Position numbers and translations under genes: made by a program. The notes under the pieces were generated by a model, which was given only the letters and a program-made list of their open reading frames with translations, searched no databases and was not told the origin of the DNA. DNA of 64,000 bases, taken from the NCBI RefSeq assembly GCF_020103725.1, contig NZ_JAHXBG010000001.1:124001-188000 (forward strand), read 5' to 3'. Shown here piece by piece: positions 1 to 8,896 of this stretch. The DNA comes from Hyalangium gracile. Lineage in GTDB: Bacteria > Myxococcota > Myxococcia > Myxococcales > Myxococcaceae. Positions within the stretch are counted from its first letter, which is position 1; every line of letters begins with the position of its first letter.

Positions 1-2
1 CC

Positions 3-989
3 CAGCAGCCCGACGCGCCCGTCACCGAGCCGTCGCCGCCGCCTCCGCCTCCCCTCACTCCGGCTCCGACCGAGCCCGCTCCCCCACCGATGCCGGCCGG
101 CCCCACGGCCACCGGCCCAGCCGAGTCTCCGGGTGAGCGCGCGGTGCGCTACAGCCGCTTCTCCGCGGGCTCGGGCGGGCCGCTGCTCGCCTTCACCGAG
201 GTGATGAGCGGCATCGTCAGCGGCGCCATGCTCGGGCACAGCTATGACGAGGAGCAGGAGGACGACAACGAGAACAACGCGTACACGGGCGCGGTGATTG
301 GCGGCCTCACGCTGGGCACCATCTCCACGCTGTACCAGTACTACGTCCCCGTGCATCGCAACGAGTCGTTCCTGGTGTCGGGCGCGGCGGCCTCGTCCTT
401 CGTGGCGGGCCTGGCCATCGGCCGGGACGCGGACCTGTCCCTGCGCGACACGGCGTGGCTGACGCTGGGCGCCACGCAGCTGGGCATCATCACCGTGCTC
501 GCGGTCACGCACGGCGGGGGCGACGTGAGCACCGGGGATGCGGCGCTCGTGGGCATGGTGTCCCTCTACGCGCTGACCCTCACCGGACTCACCCAGGGCA
601 TCATCGACACCTCGGGCAGCGGCGACATGAGCTACATGCCCACCTTCGTGGCTCCCGCGGTGGGCATGGCCCTGGGCGGCCTGCTCACCATCCCGCTGGA
701 GATGGACCCCGGGCGCGTGGTGAAGCTCACGCTGGTGCCCCTCGGCGTGGGCACGACGATGCTCTGGCTGGGCTCCATCCTCGCCGACGGCACCACGGTG
801 CCGCTGACGTCCCTGGCGGGCGTGGTCACCTCGTTCGCGCTCACCTACCTGCTGACCTCGGATCCGGGCGTTCCGACGGAGAAGGACAGCCTGCGCCGCG
901 CCGACTTCCAGGCCGCGCCCGTGCCGGTGGTGCTGGCCACGAAGGACGGCTCCCTCGCCGGAGGCGCGGGCCTCTTCGTGCGCTTCTAG
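3..989 (+). CDS. Polytopic membrane protein of unknown function (5' partial)
   Basis: The reading frame is open from base 3, so the true start lies left of the window; the first internal ATG is at 90. The visible N-terminal part is Pro/Ala-rich, like a periplasmic or cytoplasmic linker. After it come about seven or eight hydrophobic segments separated by short loops, with an acidic loop rich in D/E/N around residue 60 counted from the internal ATG. It ends with TAG at 987-989. I do not recognise a family. The composition (Gly/Ala/Leu-rich helices, few charged residues) supports an integral inner-membrane protein. It converges on the gene at 1149-2105, and a palindromic intergenic repeat lies between them. 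Confidence 0.6.
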   Translation, partial: QQPDAPVTEPSPPPPPPLTPAPTEPAPPPMPAGPTATGPAESPGERAVRYSRFSAGSGGPLLAFTEVMSGIVSGAMLGHSYDEEQEDDNENNAYTGAVIGGLTLGTISTLYQYYVPVHRNESFLVSGAAASSFVAGLAIGRDADLSLRDTAWLTLGATQLGIITVLAVTHGGGDVSTGDAALVGMVSLYALTLTGLTQGIIDTSGSGDMSYMPTFVAPAVGMALGGLLTIPLEMDPGRVVKLTLVPLGVGTTMLWLGSILADGTTVPLTSLAGVVTSFALTYLLTSDPGVPTEKDSLRRADFQAAPVPVVLATKDGSLAGGAGLFVRF

Positions 990-1050
990 GCAGGTCCGAG
1001 GAAGCACGTGCACTCGGCAGGAAGGCCCCTGTGCCAGGACAACGGCCTGG

Positions 1051-1110
1051 CCAGGGAGGTGCCCTGGGCGCGGACCGGTACCGAACTGGTATGACAAGCA
1101 GACCAGTTCG
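1051..1110 (+). repeat. Palindromic intergenic repeat, copy 1
   Basis: A GC-rich lead-in (starting CCAGGGAGGTGCCC, then GCGGACCGG) is followed by a near-perfect inverted repeat at 1082-1110, with arms CGAACTGGTATG and CAGACCAGTTCG around the spacer ACAAG. The same block recurs inverted at 10421-10477, and a related form lies at 29547-29632. Here it lies between two convergent genes, so it could act as a bidirectional terminator-like hairpin, a repressor-type operator or a dispersed REP-like element. Which of these is unknown. Confidence 0.6.
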
Positions 1111-1148
1111 GCCCGCCTCAACCCGTCCTCCCCACCAGGTGAGCCGCC

Positions 1149-2105
1149 TCAGGCGCGGCGCCACCGCGCGGAGAACAGGGTGAGGGCCACGAGCACGCTG
1201 CCCGCGCCCGCGATGGCCAGCAGCGGTCGTCGCAGCCCCGCCCCGAGCGCCTCCAGCGTGCCGCCCGCGAGCTCCCGGCTCGCCCGCCGCAGCGTCCCGT
1301 CGCGCGCCAGGGTGTCTCGCCAGGAGCGCACCTGCTCCGTCAGCGCTCCGCCCGCGCCTCGGACTGTCGCGGCGGCGGAGCGCTCGGCGAGCGTCTCCAG
1401 GGACTTGCCCAGCGCCTGACCCGAGGCCAGCGGGCTGGAGGCCAGCTCCTCGCGAATGCCCGCGGCCAGGCCCCGCACCAGCCCCCGGCCGGCGCGCTCC
1501 AGCAGGCCCACCAGCACCTCCTCGTCCTCCCGGAGCTTCGACTCGATTCCTTCCACGAGCCCCCGGCCCACCTGCGAGGCAATCCCCGCCCCCAGGGGAG
1601 CCAGCGTCTTCATGTCCTCCGCGAAGGAGGGCACGGCCTCATGGAGCTCCCGCACGGCCGCCCTCACCACGCCCTCGGCCATGGCCTGGGCCCGCTCTCC
1701 GGGCGTGCGAATCTCGTCCGTGCGGGAGTGCGCGTAGTCGATGATTTCGTCGAAGAGCAGATTGATGCGCTCGACGAGGGAGTGGAGGGGCAGCCCGCCG
1801 TCCTGCCACTCCCGCTCCAGCACCTCCAGCACCCCCTTCATCGCCGACGCCGCCAGCGAGTGGGCCGCGGCGCCGGGATCCACCTCCTCGCGCTCGGCCG
1901 CTTCGTGCGCCATGCGCCCCAGCACCGTGAGCGCGTCCCGGAGGAGCGCGCGCAGCTGCCCGTCGATCTCCGGCAGCTCCTGACGCACCCCGTCGGCCGC
2001 GCCGCGCACCACGCTGCTCGCCGCCTCACGCGCCGCCATGCGCTCGAGTGACAGGGCGAGGTTGCGAAGCACCTCCACCGGGCCCGTGCGACGCTCCTTC
2101 GCCAT
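1149..2105 (-). CDS. Conserved hypothetical protein with C-terminal membrane anchor
   Basis: A 318-residue protein. The start at 2105 is chosen because a GGAGAG Shine-Dalgarno lies six bases upstream; the frame extends further 5' without a better signal. It is almost all charged amphipathic helix (many E/R/A/L), followed by a hydrophobic stretch near the C-terminus (LLAIAGAGSVLVALTLF) ending in a short basic tail RWRRA. That layout suggests a tail-anchored or single-pass membrane protein with a long helical soluble domain. No family recognised. It is divergent from the MscS gene, with less than 200 bp between starts, so they may share a promoter region. Confidence 0.6.
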   Translation of the reverse strand: MAKERRTGPVEVLRNLALSLERMAAREAASSVVRGAADGVRQELPEIDGQLRALLRDALTVLGRMAHEAAEREEVDPGAAAHSLAASAMKGVLEVLEREWQDGGLPLHSLVERINLLFDEIIDYAHSRTDEIRTPGERAQAMAEGVVRAAVRELHEAVPSFAEDMKTLAPLGAGIASQVGRGLVEGIESKLREDEEVLVGLLERAGRGLVRGLAAGIREELASSPLASGQALGKSLETLAERSAAATVRGAGGALTEQVRSWRDTLARDGTLRRASRELAGGTLEALGAGLRRPLLAIAGAGSVLVALTLFSARWRRA

Positions 2106-2293
2106 GGCTCTCCACGTCCTTCCTGTCGGCGCGTCTGCCGCGGATGAAGGGCACTCTTCAAGGAGGGTACGAACGTGTCGTTGCGGCAGCAAACGGGGAG
2201 ATAGCCGAGACCAGGGACGCTCGCTCGGTCGCTCGCGGGGCATCAGGTGGCGCGTGCCTTGTGGCTCGCGAGGTGCCAGCACAGCTTCCCGAT

Positions 2294-3262
2294 ATGGAGT
2301 TCTTCGGTGTCCGCATCCTCGGACTCAACCCCGAGACGCTGCGCAAGGTCGTCTTGTCCCTGGCCGTCCTCGTGGTGGTGATGGGCGTGCGGGCGCTGCT
2401 GGGGGTGGTGGTCGGGCTGGGCACCGGCGTGTCGCGCCGCTCCATCTGGGCGCGCAAGTACATCCGGCTCGCCTTTGGCGGGCTCGGGACGCTGCTGCTG
2501 CTGTCCATCTGGTTCGACAACCCCACCCGCCTGGCCACCTTCCTGGGGCTGCTGGCCGGTGGGCTCGCCTTCGCATCACAGAACGCGGTGCTGTCCGTGG
2601 CTGGCTACTTCGTCATCGTCTTCGGCAAGACGTTCGATCTGGGTGACCGCATCCAGATTGGAGACGTCCGGGGGGACGTGCTGGACATCGGCCTGCTCAA
2701 GACAACGGTGATGGAGATGGGCGTGCCGCCGCTGCTGCACCCCGACCCGCACCACTGGGTGGGAGCCCGGCAGTATACGGGGCGCGTCGTCACCATCACC
2801 AACGCGGAAGTCTTCAAGCAGCCAACTTACAACTACACGCGCAACTTCAACTTCCTCTGGGAGGAACTGCGGCTGCCGCTGCGCTACGACACGGATCCGC
2901 GGAAGGCCGAGGCCATCGTGCTGGCCGCCGTGCGCGAGGCCACCGCCGGCATCATCGAGGAAGGCCACCGGCAGCTGGCCAACATGCGCGAGCGCTACCT
3001 CATCCACTCAGGCGAGCTGGAGCCGCGCGCCTATCTGCGGCTGACGGACAACTGGGTGGAGCTGAGCGTGCGCTTCCTCGTGAACACGTACGGCGTGCGA
3101 GAGGTGAAGGACGTCATCGCTCGGCGCATCCTCGAGCGCTTCCGCGAAGAGGACCTCGAGCTGGCCTCCACCACCGTGGAGCTGGTGCACCCGCCTCGCA
3201 CCCGGCCGCATACCTCTACCCCGAGCACATCCCCGCGGGAGGATCCCCATGTTCTTCGATAG
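2294..3262 (+). CDS. MscS-family mechanosensitive ion channel
   Basis: Small-conductance mechanosensitive channels open under membrane tension to release osmolytes. The protein (322 aa from the ATG at 2294) has transmembrane segments near residues 15-35 and 55-75, then the Gly/Ala-rich pore helix (LGLLAGGLAFASQNAVLSV) and the beta domain start (FDLGDRIQIGDVRGDVLDIG), which are typical of MscS TM3 and its following domain. The C-terminal alpha/beta domain is present and followed by a short Pro/Thr tail. The last 14 bases overlap the start of the next gene, so the two are probably translationally coupled. Confidence 0.88.
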   Translation: MEFFGVRILGLNPETLRKVVLSLAVLVVVMGVRALLGVVVGLGTGVSRRSIWARKYIRLAFGGLGTLLLLSIWFDNPTRLATFLGLLAGGLAFASQNAVLSVAGYFVIVFGKTFDLGDRIQIGDVRGDVLDIGLLKTTVMEMGVPPLLHPDPHHWVGARQYTGRVVTITNAEVFKQPTYNYTRNFNFLWEELRLPLRYDTDPRKAEAIVLAAVREATAGIIEEGHRQLANMRERYLIHSGELEPRAYLRLTDNWVELSVRFLVNTYGVREVKDVIARRILERFREEDLELASTTVELVHPPRTRPHTSTPSTSPREDPHVLR

Positions 3263-3779
3263 CTGGCAGGCGCTGGGCCGCGTAGTCCTCGTCGGGGTGT
3301 GCGCCTACGCGGCGCTGGTGCTCATGCTCCGCCTCTCGGGCAACCGGACCCTCTCCAAGCTCAACGCCTTCGATCTCGTGGTGACGGTGTCGCTGGGCTC
3401 GACGCTGGCCACGGTGCTGCTCTCCAAGGACGTGTCGCTGGCCGAGGGGCTGCTGGCCTTCGCCGTCCTGATCGGGCTCCAGTTCCTCGTCACCTGGACC
3501 TCGGTGCGCTGGCCCGGGTTCAGCCGCATGGTGAAGTCCGAGCCCGTGCTGCTGGTCCACCAGGGGCGCTTCCTGCCCTCGGCCATGCGCCGCGCGCGCA
3601 TCGTCGAGGCGGAGGTGCTGTCGGTGCTGCGGGACCAGGGCGTGGCACGGCTCGAAGCCGTCGAGGCCGTCGTGCTCGAGACCGACGGCTCGCTGACCGT
3701 CCTCCAGCAGCGCGATGAGCGCCCCGAGACCCTCTCCAACGTCCAAGCGCCCGAGCCCGAGGAGACCTTCCTTCACTGA
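3249..3779 (+). CDS. DUF421 / YetF-like membrane protein
   Basis: 176 aa. Three hydrophobic helices fill residues 8-90, including the motif RLSGNRTLSKLNAFDLVVTV that is characteristic of the YetF/DUF421 family. The soluble C-terminal domain (PVLLVHQGRFLPSAMRRARI...EVLSVLRDQGV) is also typical. In spore formers relatives are linked to spore membrane functions; elsewhere the role is unknown. The start overlaps the end of the MscS gene, suggesting an operon and a shared envelope-stress role (inference). Confidence 0.85.
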   Translation: MFFDSWQALGRVVLVGVCAYAALVLMLRLSGNRTLSKLNAFDLVVTVSLGSTLATVLLSKDVSLAEGLLAFAVLIGLQFLVTWTSVRWPGFSRMVKSEPVLLVHQGRFLPSAMRRARIVEAEVLSVLRDQGVARLEAVEAVVLETDGSLTVLQQRDERPETLSNVQAPEPEETFLH

Positions 3780-3804
3780 GCCAGACGACTGCTCCGCCCC
3801 ACCC

Positions 3805-3836
3805 TTTTGGTTTGAGCTCAAACTATATAGAGTGGT
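3805..3836 (+). promoter_or_regulatory. Palindrome and AT-rich segment upstream of the DUF389 gene
   Basis: A perfect 14-bp palindrome GTTTGAGCTCAAAC (3810-3823) is followed directly by TATATAG, about 20 bases before the ATG at 3843. This is the only AT-rich patch in this gap between the DUF421 and DUF389 genes. It could be a promoter -10 region overlapping an operator. This is a reading by eye only. Confidence 0.3.
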
Positions 3837-3842
3837 GCAGGC

Positions 3843-5558
3843 ATGTCTACCTCCCTCCCGGTTCCCAGCGACGAAGCGCGCGCCAGCTCCCTCACCCGGC
3901 TCCAGGATCGGCTCGGGGCACTGCTGGAGTGCGGCCCCACGGCCCGGGAGCCCCTGGTCGCGTCGATGATGCGCCGGGATGCGCGCGAGTCGACCTCCTA
4001 CTGGTTCCAGCTCATCGTGGCGGTGGGGATCGCGACGCTGGGGCTGGTGCTCGGCAGCACCGCGGTGGTCATCGGGGCCATGCTCGTCGCCCCGCTCATG
4101 GGGCCCATCGTGCACCTGGGGATGGGGCTGGCGACGGGCTCACCGTACCTGGTGCTCCGCTCGGGGTTCCGCGTGGCCATGAGCGTCGCCTTCGCCACCT
4201 GCAGCTCGGCGGTGCTCACGCTGCTGCTGCCCTTCCATGAGCTGAACGCGGAGATCCTCGCGCGCACCTCGCCCACCGCGTTGGATTTGCTGACCGCGGG
4301 GTTCTGCGCGCTGGCGGGCGTCTACTCCGCGCTCCGCCCCGCCTCGGAAACGGCGACCACGGCCGCGGGCACCTCGATTGGCATCTCGCTCGTGCCGCCG
4401 CTGTGCGCCAGCGGCTACGGCCTGGGCACGAGCGCCTGGCCGGTGGCGGGGGGCGCGGCGATGCTCTTCCTCACCAACATGGTCGCCATCGTCCTGGTCG
4501 CCACGGTGGCGTTCATCGCGGTGGGCTTCAACCGCGTGGACGTCGCCCAGCTCGAGCGGGCGGAGTTCCTCCGGAGCGAGGGGAGCCAGGGCCGCATCAC
4601 CTGGGCCATCTCCCGGCGCCTCGAGCAGCTCTTCGAGGCCCGCTGGGGACACTGGCTGCGGGTGCTCATGCCCTTCATGCTGCTGGCCATCGTCTACGTG
4701 CCCCTGCGCCAGGCCCTGGATGAGGTGGCGTGGCAGATCCGCGTCCGCAACGCCGTGCAGGGGACGGTGGAGGGCCTGCCGCAGCGCGTGGTGGAGAGCC
4801 GTGTCCGCGTCGGACGGCGCGAGGTGGACGTGCTCGTCATCCTCCTGGGGAAGAACGCGGATGCCGAGGCCGCGCGCGCTCGCCTCGATGGGCAGATCCG
4901 ACAGATCTCCGGGGTGACGCCGCGGGTAGACGTCCTGGCCGTGGCGGATGCCTCCGCCCTGGCCGGCATCGAGTCCCTGCTCTACAAGCCCCCGCCGCTG
5001 CCGCCTCCCGCCCCGCCCTCTCCGGCGAAGACGCTCGACAGCTCACGCGCCTTCGTGCGGAAGGCCCTCGAGCGCGCCTGGCCCGCGCGCTCCGCCGGAG
5101 CCCCGCTCGCCATCGACATCGGCTCGAGCGGGGACACGCTGGGGCTGCGGGTGATCCACCTGGGCCAGGGGCTGGATGCCCCCGGGCGCGAGGCGCTCGA
5201 GCGCTCCCTCACTGAGGAGCTGGGACAGCCCGTCTCGCTCTCGAGCGTCGCGCTCCCCACGGCCGAGCTCACCCGCGAGGAGGGGGACGTGCGCTTCATC
5301 GCCGAGCTCGCGCCAGCGCTGCGAGCCTCCGCGGAGCTCGCGCGGGTGTCGGTCTGCGCGGAGCAGCCTCCCGCCGCGACGGGCCGGCGCCGCGCGGAGG
5401 AAGAGACGTTCGCGAGCGCCATTCATGGGCTCCTGGCCGAGCACCCGCGAGTCACCCTGCGCCCAGGCACGGAGTGGCGGGTGCGCTTCTCGCTGGCGCC
5501 GTGTCCTCCCGCCGACGAGAGTGCCCCCGTGAAGGCGGCCACGCCCGCCCCTCCCTGA
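3843..5558 (+). CDS. DUF389 domain membrane protein
   Basis: 571 aa. The hydrophobic core (about residues 50-300) contains the DUF389 hallmarks: SMMRRDARESTSYWFQLIVA, GSTAVVIGAMLVAPLMGPI, and a helix-loop run with GTSIGISLVPPLCASGYG. After a last helix (LRVLMPFMLLAIVYVPL) there is a large soluble domain. A Pro-rich linker (PPPLPPPAPPSP) joins this to a C-terminal domain of about 190 residues, unusual for the basic family, which may be periplasmic or cytoplasmic. Function is unknown. It follows two other small-channel-type genes in the same direction. Confidence 0.82.
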   Translation: MSTSLPVPSDEARASSLTRLQDRLGALLECGPTAREPLVASMMRRDARESTSYWFQLIVAVGIATLGLVLGSTAVVIGAMLVAPLMGPIVHLGMGLATGSPYLVLRSGFRVAMSVAFATCSSAVLTLLLPFHELNAEILARTSPTALDLLTAGFCALAGVYSALRPASETATTAAGTSIGISLVPPLCASGYGLGTSAWPVAGGAAMLFLTNMVAIVLVATVAFIAVGFNRVDVAQLERAEFLRSEGSQGRITWAISRRLEQLFEARWGHWLRVLMPFMLLAIVYVPLRQALDEVAWQIRVRNAVQGTVEGLPQRVVESRVRVGRREVDVLVILLGKNADAEAARARLDGQIRQISGVTPRVDVLAVADASALAGIESLLYKPPPLPPPAPPSPAKTLDSSRAFVRKALERAWPARSAGAPLAIDIGSSGDTLGLRVIHLGQGLDAPGREALERSLTEELGQPVSLSSVALPTAELTREEGDVRFIAELAPALRASAELARVSVCAEQPPAATGRRRAEEETFASAIHGLLAEHPRVTLRPGTEWRVRFSLAPCPPADESAPVKAATPAPP

Positions 5559-5689
5559 GGCCCGCCTGGATCGCTCGCTGGCCGACAGGTGGCCCGCCCC
5601 CGAAGGGTCACCACCGTACATCCCGGAACACCCGCCCTGCCATACCGCCCAGGCAAGGGGCAGCATTCCACCCCTCCAGAGGCCCTCTC

Positions 5690-6985
5690 ATGAAGCCATG
5701 GCTCAGCCGCCTCGTCGGGCGCTTCGAATCCAACTACTGGCTCATCCCCGCGCTGTGCGTCGCGGCGGCGATCGGGCTCTCCTTTGGCTCGCAGGCGCTG
5801 GACGCGCGCCTGTCACACGATGAGCCCGCCTGGTACCTCTTCCGAGGCGGGCCCGAGGGCGCGCGCTCGGTGCTCTCCGCGGTGGTGTCCTCGATGCTGA
5901 CGCTGGCGGGCCTGGTGTTCTCCGTCACCATCCTCGTGCTCCAGCTGGCCAGCAATCAGTTCTCGCCGCGCGTGCTGCGCACCTTCCTCAAGGATCATCC
6001 GAGCCAGCTCGCCCTGGGCATCTTCGTGGGGACGTTCGTCTACGCGCTGCTGGGGCTGCGCATCGTCCGAGGCACCTCGGAGGGCATCGAGCGCCATGTG
6101 CCCTCGCTGTCGGTGTGGCTCGCCGTCGTCCTCTCCGTGCTCAGCGTGGGCGCCTTCATCTACTACATCCACCACGTCGCCCAATCCATCCGCGCCGTGG
6201 TCATCCTCACCCGCATCGGCGAGGAGACGCGCGGCACGCTCGAGCAGATGTATCCGGAGAGCCTCGGCGAGGACGCGGAGGAGGCTGGCGAGGAGCGGCC
6301 CACGGGGATGCCCTCCCTGCTCATCCCCTCGCCCCGCTCCCCCGGAGTGCTCGTCGCCGTGGACCCGGAGCGGCTGATGTCCTGTGCCCGGGAGGCCCGC
6401 GTCACCCTGGCGCTGGTGCCCATGATGGGAGACTTCGTCCCTCATGGAGGCACGCTCTTCGAGGTGTGGGGTGACGCCGCGCGCCTCGACGTGAGCAGGC
6501 TGCTCGGAGCGCTCTCCTTCGGTGCGGAGCGCACGCTCCAGCAGGACACCGCCTTTGGCTTCCGTCAGCTCGTGGACATCGCCGAGCGGGCCCTCTCGCC
6601 CGGCATCAATGATCCCACCACGGCGGTGCAGGCCATCGATCAGCTCCACGATCTGCTGCGGCGCATGGTGCGCCGGCGCTTCCCCTCGGCTGCTCGCAGG
6701 GATGAGACGGGCGCGCTCCGAGTGATCTGCCCACGCCCCGACTGGGACTCCTACGTACGGCTCGCCCTGGATGAGGTGCGCCGGTACGGCGAGGGCTCCA
6801 TCCAGATCACCCGCCGCCTGCGCTTCCTGCTGGAGGATCTCCTGCGAGTGGCTCCCGCCTTGCGGCGCGGCGAGCTGGAGCGGCAGCTGGAGCTGCTGGA
6901 GGCCAGCGTCGAGCGCTCCTTCGCCACCTCGCGAGAAGCCGCGCTGGCCATGCGTGCCAGCCCCCAGGGGCATGGCCCCGCTTGA
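5690..6985 (+). CDS. DUF2254 family membrane protein
   Basis: 431 aa from the ATG at 5690. The N-terminal half has four helices with the family signature around ARSVLSAVVSSMLTLAGLVFSVTILVLQ and FSPRVLRTFLKD. The cytoplasmic C-terminal half contains GFRQLVDIAERALSPGINDPTTA, the most conserved stretch of DUF2254. Function is unknown. It is the last of four consecutive membrane-protein genes on this strand and is followed after 25 bases by the broken sensor-kinase gene. Confidence 0.85.
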   Translation: MKPWLSRLVGRFESNYWLIPALCVAAAIGLSFGSQALDARLSHDEPAWYLFRGGPEGARSVLSAVVSSMLTLAGLVFSVTILVLQLASNQFSPRVLRTFLKDHPSQLALGIFVGTFVYALLGLRIVRGTSEGIERHVPSLSVWLAVVLSVLSVGAFIYYIHHVAQSIRAVVILTRIGEETRGTLEQMYPESLGEDAEEAGEERPTGMPSLLIPSPRSPGVLVAVDPERLMSCAREARVTLALVPMMGDFVPHGGTLFEVWGDAARLDVSRLLGALSFGAERTLQQDTAFGFRQLVDIAERALSPGINDPTTAVQAIDQLHDLLRRMVRRRFPSAARRDETGALRVICPRPDWDSYVRLALDEVRRYGEGSIQITRRLRFLLEDLLRVAPALRRGELERQLELLEASVERSFATSREAALAMRASPQGHGPA

Positions 6986-7010
6986 TCCTCTCGCGCTTTC
7001 GGGAACGCCC

Positions 7011-8025
7011 ATGTCCAGTCGCTCGCACCGCCCTGGCCTCCCCCTCGTCCAGCTCCTGGTCTGGAGCGCGGCGGTGTGCGCTCCGCTCGTCGGGCTGACG
7101 GTCCTGCTGGGGTGGGCGTGGGACTTGCCCTCCGTGAAGTCCATCACGCCCGGCCTGCCCCGGATGGCTCCCAACACCGCGCTCGGCTTGATGCTCGGCG
7201 GTGTCGCCCTGGGGCTGCTCCACCCGGCGGCGCCAGGCCGCCCGCGCCGGGGGGTGGGACTGGTGGCCGCCTGGGGGCTCGTCCTCATTGGCGCCGGCAC
7301 CCTGTTCCAGTACTTCAGCGGTCAGGACCTGGGGTGGGACGAGCTGCTCTTCCGGTGGGCGGAGATCCGGTCGTCACCGTGGACGGCGCCGGCCGCATCA
7401 CCTTCATCAATGCCCAAGCGGAGCGGGTGTTCGGCTACGGGCGCGAGGAGCTGCTCGGCCAGCAGGTGGAGCGGCTCATCCCAGAGCGCCTGCGGGAGGT
7501 CCACCGCCGCCACCGCGAGGAGTACGTGGCGGCCCCCAACGTCCGAAAGATGGCCCAGGGGCTCGCGCTGCGGGGCCTGCGCAAGGACGGCACCGAGCTG
7601 CCGCTGGACATCAGCCTCAGCCCCCTGCTCTCGCCGGAGGGGTTGTCCATCACCACCATCATCCGGGATGTGACGGAGCGCGAGCAGTACCTGGAGCGGC
7701 TCAAGGCGGCCCGCGCCGAGGCGGAGCGGGAGCGGGCCCTGCTCCAGACGGTGGTGGACAGCGCCCCCGTGGGCATCCTCTTCGTGGAGCCCCCGACCAA
7801 CGAGGTGCGCAGGCAGATCCCCGTGCTCGCGTCGGCGGCCCCCGTGCGCGAGGCCAGCGGCGCCGTGCGGGGCGTCGTCGTCTCCGTCAAGGACATCTCA
7901 TCCACGTGGAGAGCATACCGGGGCAGGGCTCCACCTTCGCCTTCACCCTGCCACTTGCCTCCCGAGAGCAGGAGGCCCAGGAGGCCCGGAAGGAAGGCGA
8001 GGGCTCGCCCCTGGAGCCCTCCTGA
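7011..8025 (+). pseudogene. Sensor histidine kinase remnant with two internal deletions
   Basis: Three pieces of one PAS histidine kinase lie in three different frames. Bases 7011 to about 7370 encode an N-terminal membrane sensor with several helices. From about 7365 to 7900 another frame encodes a full PAS domain (GRITFINAQAERVFGYGREELLGQ) and the start of a second. From about 7897 a third frame gives only the last lines of a HATPase domain (IHVESIPGQGSTFAFTLPLA), up to a stop at 8025. The whole dimerisation/phosphoacceptor domain and most of the ATPase domain are missing, so no kinase can be made. The junctions look like out-of-frame deletions. Confidence 0.8.
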
Positions 8026-8054
8026 AACCGCGGCCCCTCATGGACCCGTGGGCG

Positions 8055-8453
8055 CTACGCCGACGCACTCATCCTGCGGCAGGACTCCGCGCACCGGCGG
8101 CACGCCTCGGCGCACGCCTTCATCGCCGCGTCATCCCCCATCTGCTCGCAGCTGGCGGCGCACTTGTCGCAGACCTCGGCGCAGACCCCGCAGGTGCGCG
8201 CGTGCAGCGGCGAGCCGCGCAGCATGAAGTCCGCGCTCGTCTTGCAGATCTGCACGCAGTCCTCCAGCAGCCGGATGTGATCGGCCGCCGCGTGCTTCCC
8301 GCCCTGCTGGAGACAGTACGTCACCGTCTGCAGGCACACCGCGGAGCAGGACATGCAGTTGCTGATGCACGCCTTCAGCTCATCGGTGAGCTGGGCGTTT
8401 CCGGTGGGAAGGAAGGGTTGCAGCGAGGACTTCTGCGTCTCCATCTGTGCCAT
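8055..8453 (-). CDS. Cys-rich four-helix-bundle copper-binding protein (Csp/DUF326-like)
   Basis: 132 aa with 16 cysteines, at positions 29, 33, 36, 40, 47, 66, 70, 88, 91, 95, 98, 102, 114, 118, 121 and 125, spaced to line the inside of helices. This is the pattern of copper storage proteins that bind many Cu(I) ions within a four-helix bundle. There is no signal peptide, so it would act in the cytoplasm. The start at 8453 has a textbook AGGAGG eight bases upstream. It is convergent with the dead sensor kinase. Confidence 0.85.
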   Translation of the reverse strand: MAQMETQKSSLQPFLPTGNAQLTDELKACISNCMSCSAVCLQTVTYCLQQGGKHAAADHIRLLEDCVQICKTSADFMLRGSPLHARTCGVCAEVCDKCAASCEQMGDDAAMKACAEACRRCAESCRRMSASA

Positions 8454-8656
8454 GACTGGCCTCCTGTGACGTTGAGGCGTGCCGTCGCGAACCCACGACG
8501 CTTCCGCCACTGTTGAGGTGGGACGCCGTGGAACGAGCCACAAGGCCTGTCACGCCGCCCGCTCCTCCGGCAGTGCGCCAGAGCCCGTCTTGCTCCCCTG
8601 CCTGGAGAGAGCCGTTGAGGCGCCTCCGCGCGTGAGCAGCCTGGCTCCGCTGCTCC

Positions 8657-8772
8657 TCACGGCCCCTGGAGGGAGGAGTCGTGCCGCGTGTCGAGCTCCT
8701 TGCGCGGGATGCCAGCGGCGGTCAGCGCGGCGACGACGCGCTCCATCTTCCGGGCATGCTCCTCTCCCGCGG
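8657..8772 (-). pseudogene. Fragment resembling a SIMPL-domain (DUF541) protein
   Basis: The reverse strand encodes a short stretch (ARKMERVVAALTAAGIPRKE then LDT) that resembles the conserved helix-strand segment of SIMPL/DUF541 oxidative-stress proteins. It is followed by a stop at 8657-8659. No start, signal peptide or remainder of the domain is visible nearby. It sits in the 440-bp gap between the copper-storage gene and the DUF3943 gene; the rest of that gap shows nothing I can name. Confidence 0.35.
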
Positions 8773-8896
8773 CTCCGCCCGGGGCTCAGGCTCCCTGGCG
8801 AGCACTCCGCAGGGAACCCGGCACATCCCCTGTACCCGGGTGCACTGGGCCCGCCAGCCGGAGTCTCCAGCTTCAACGCTGGCACGGGTCAGCCTG

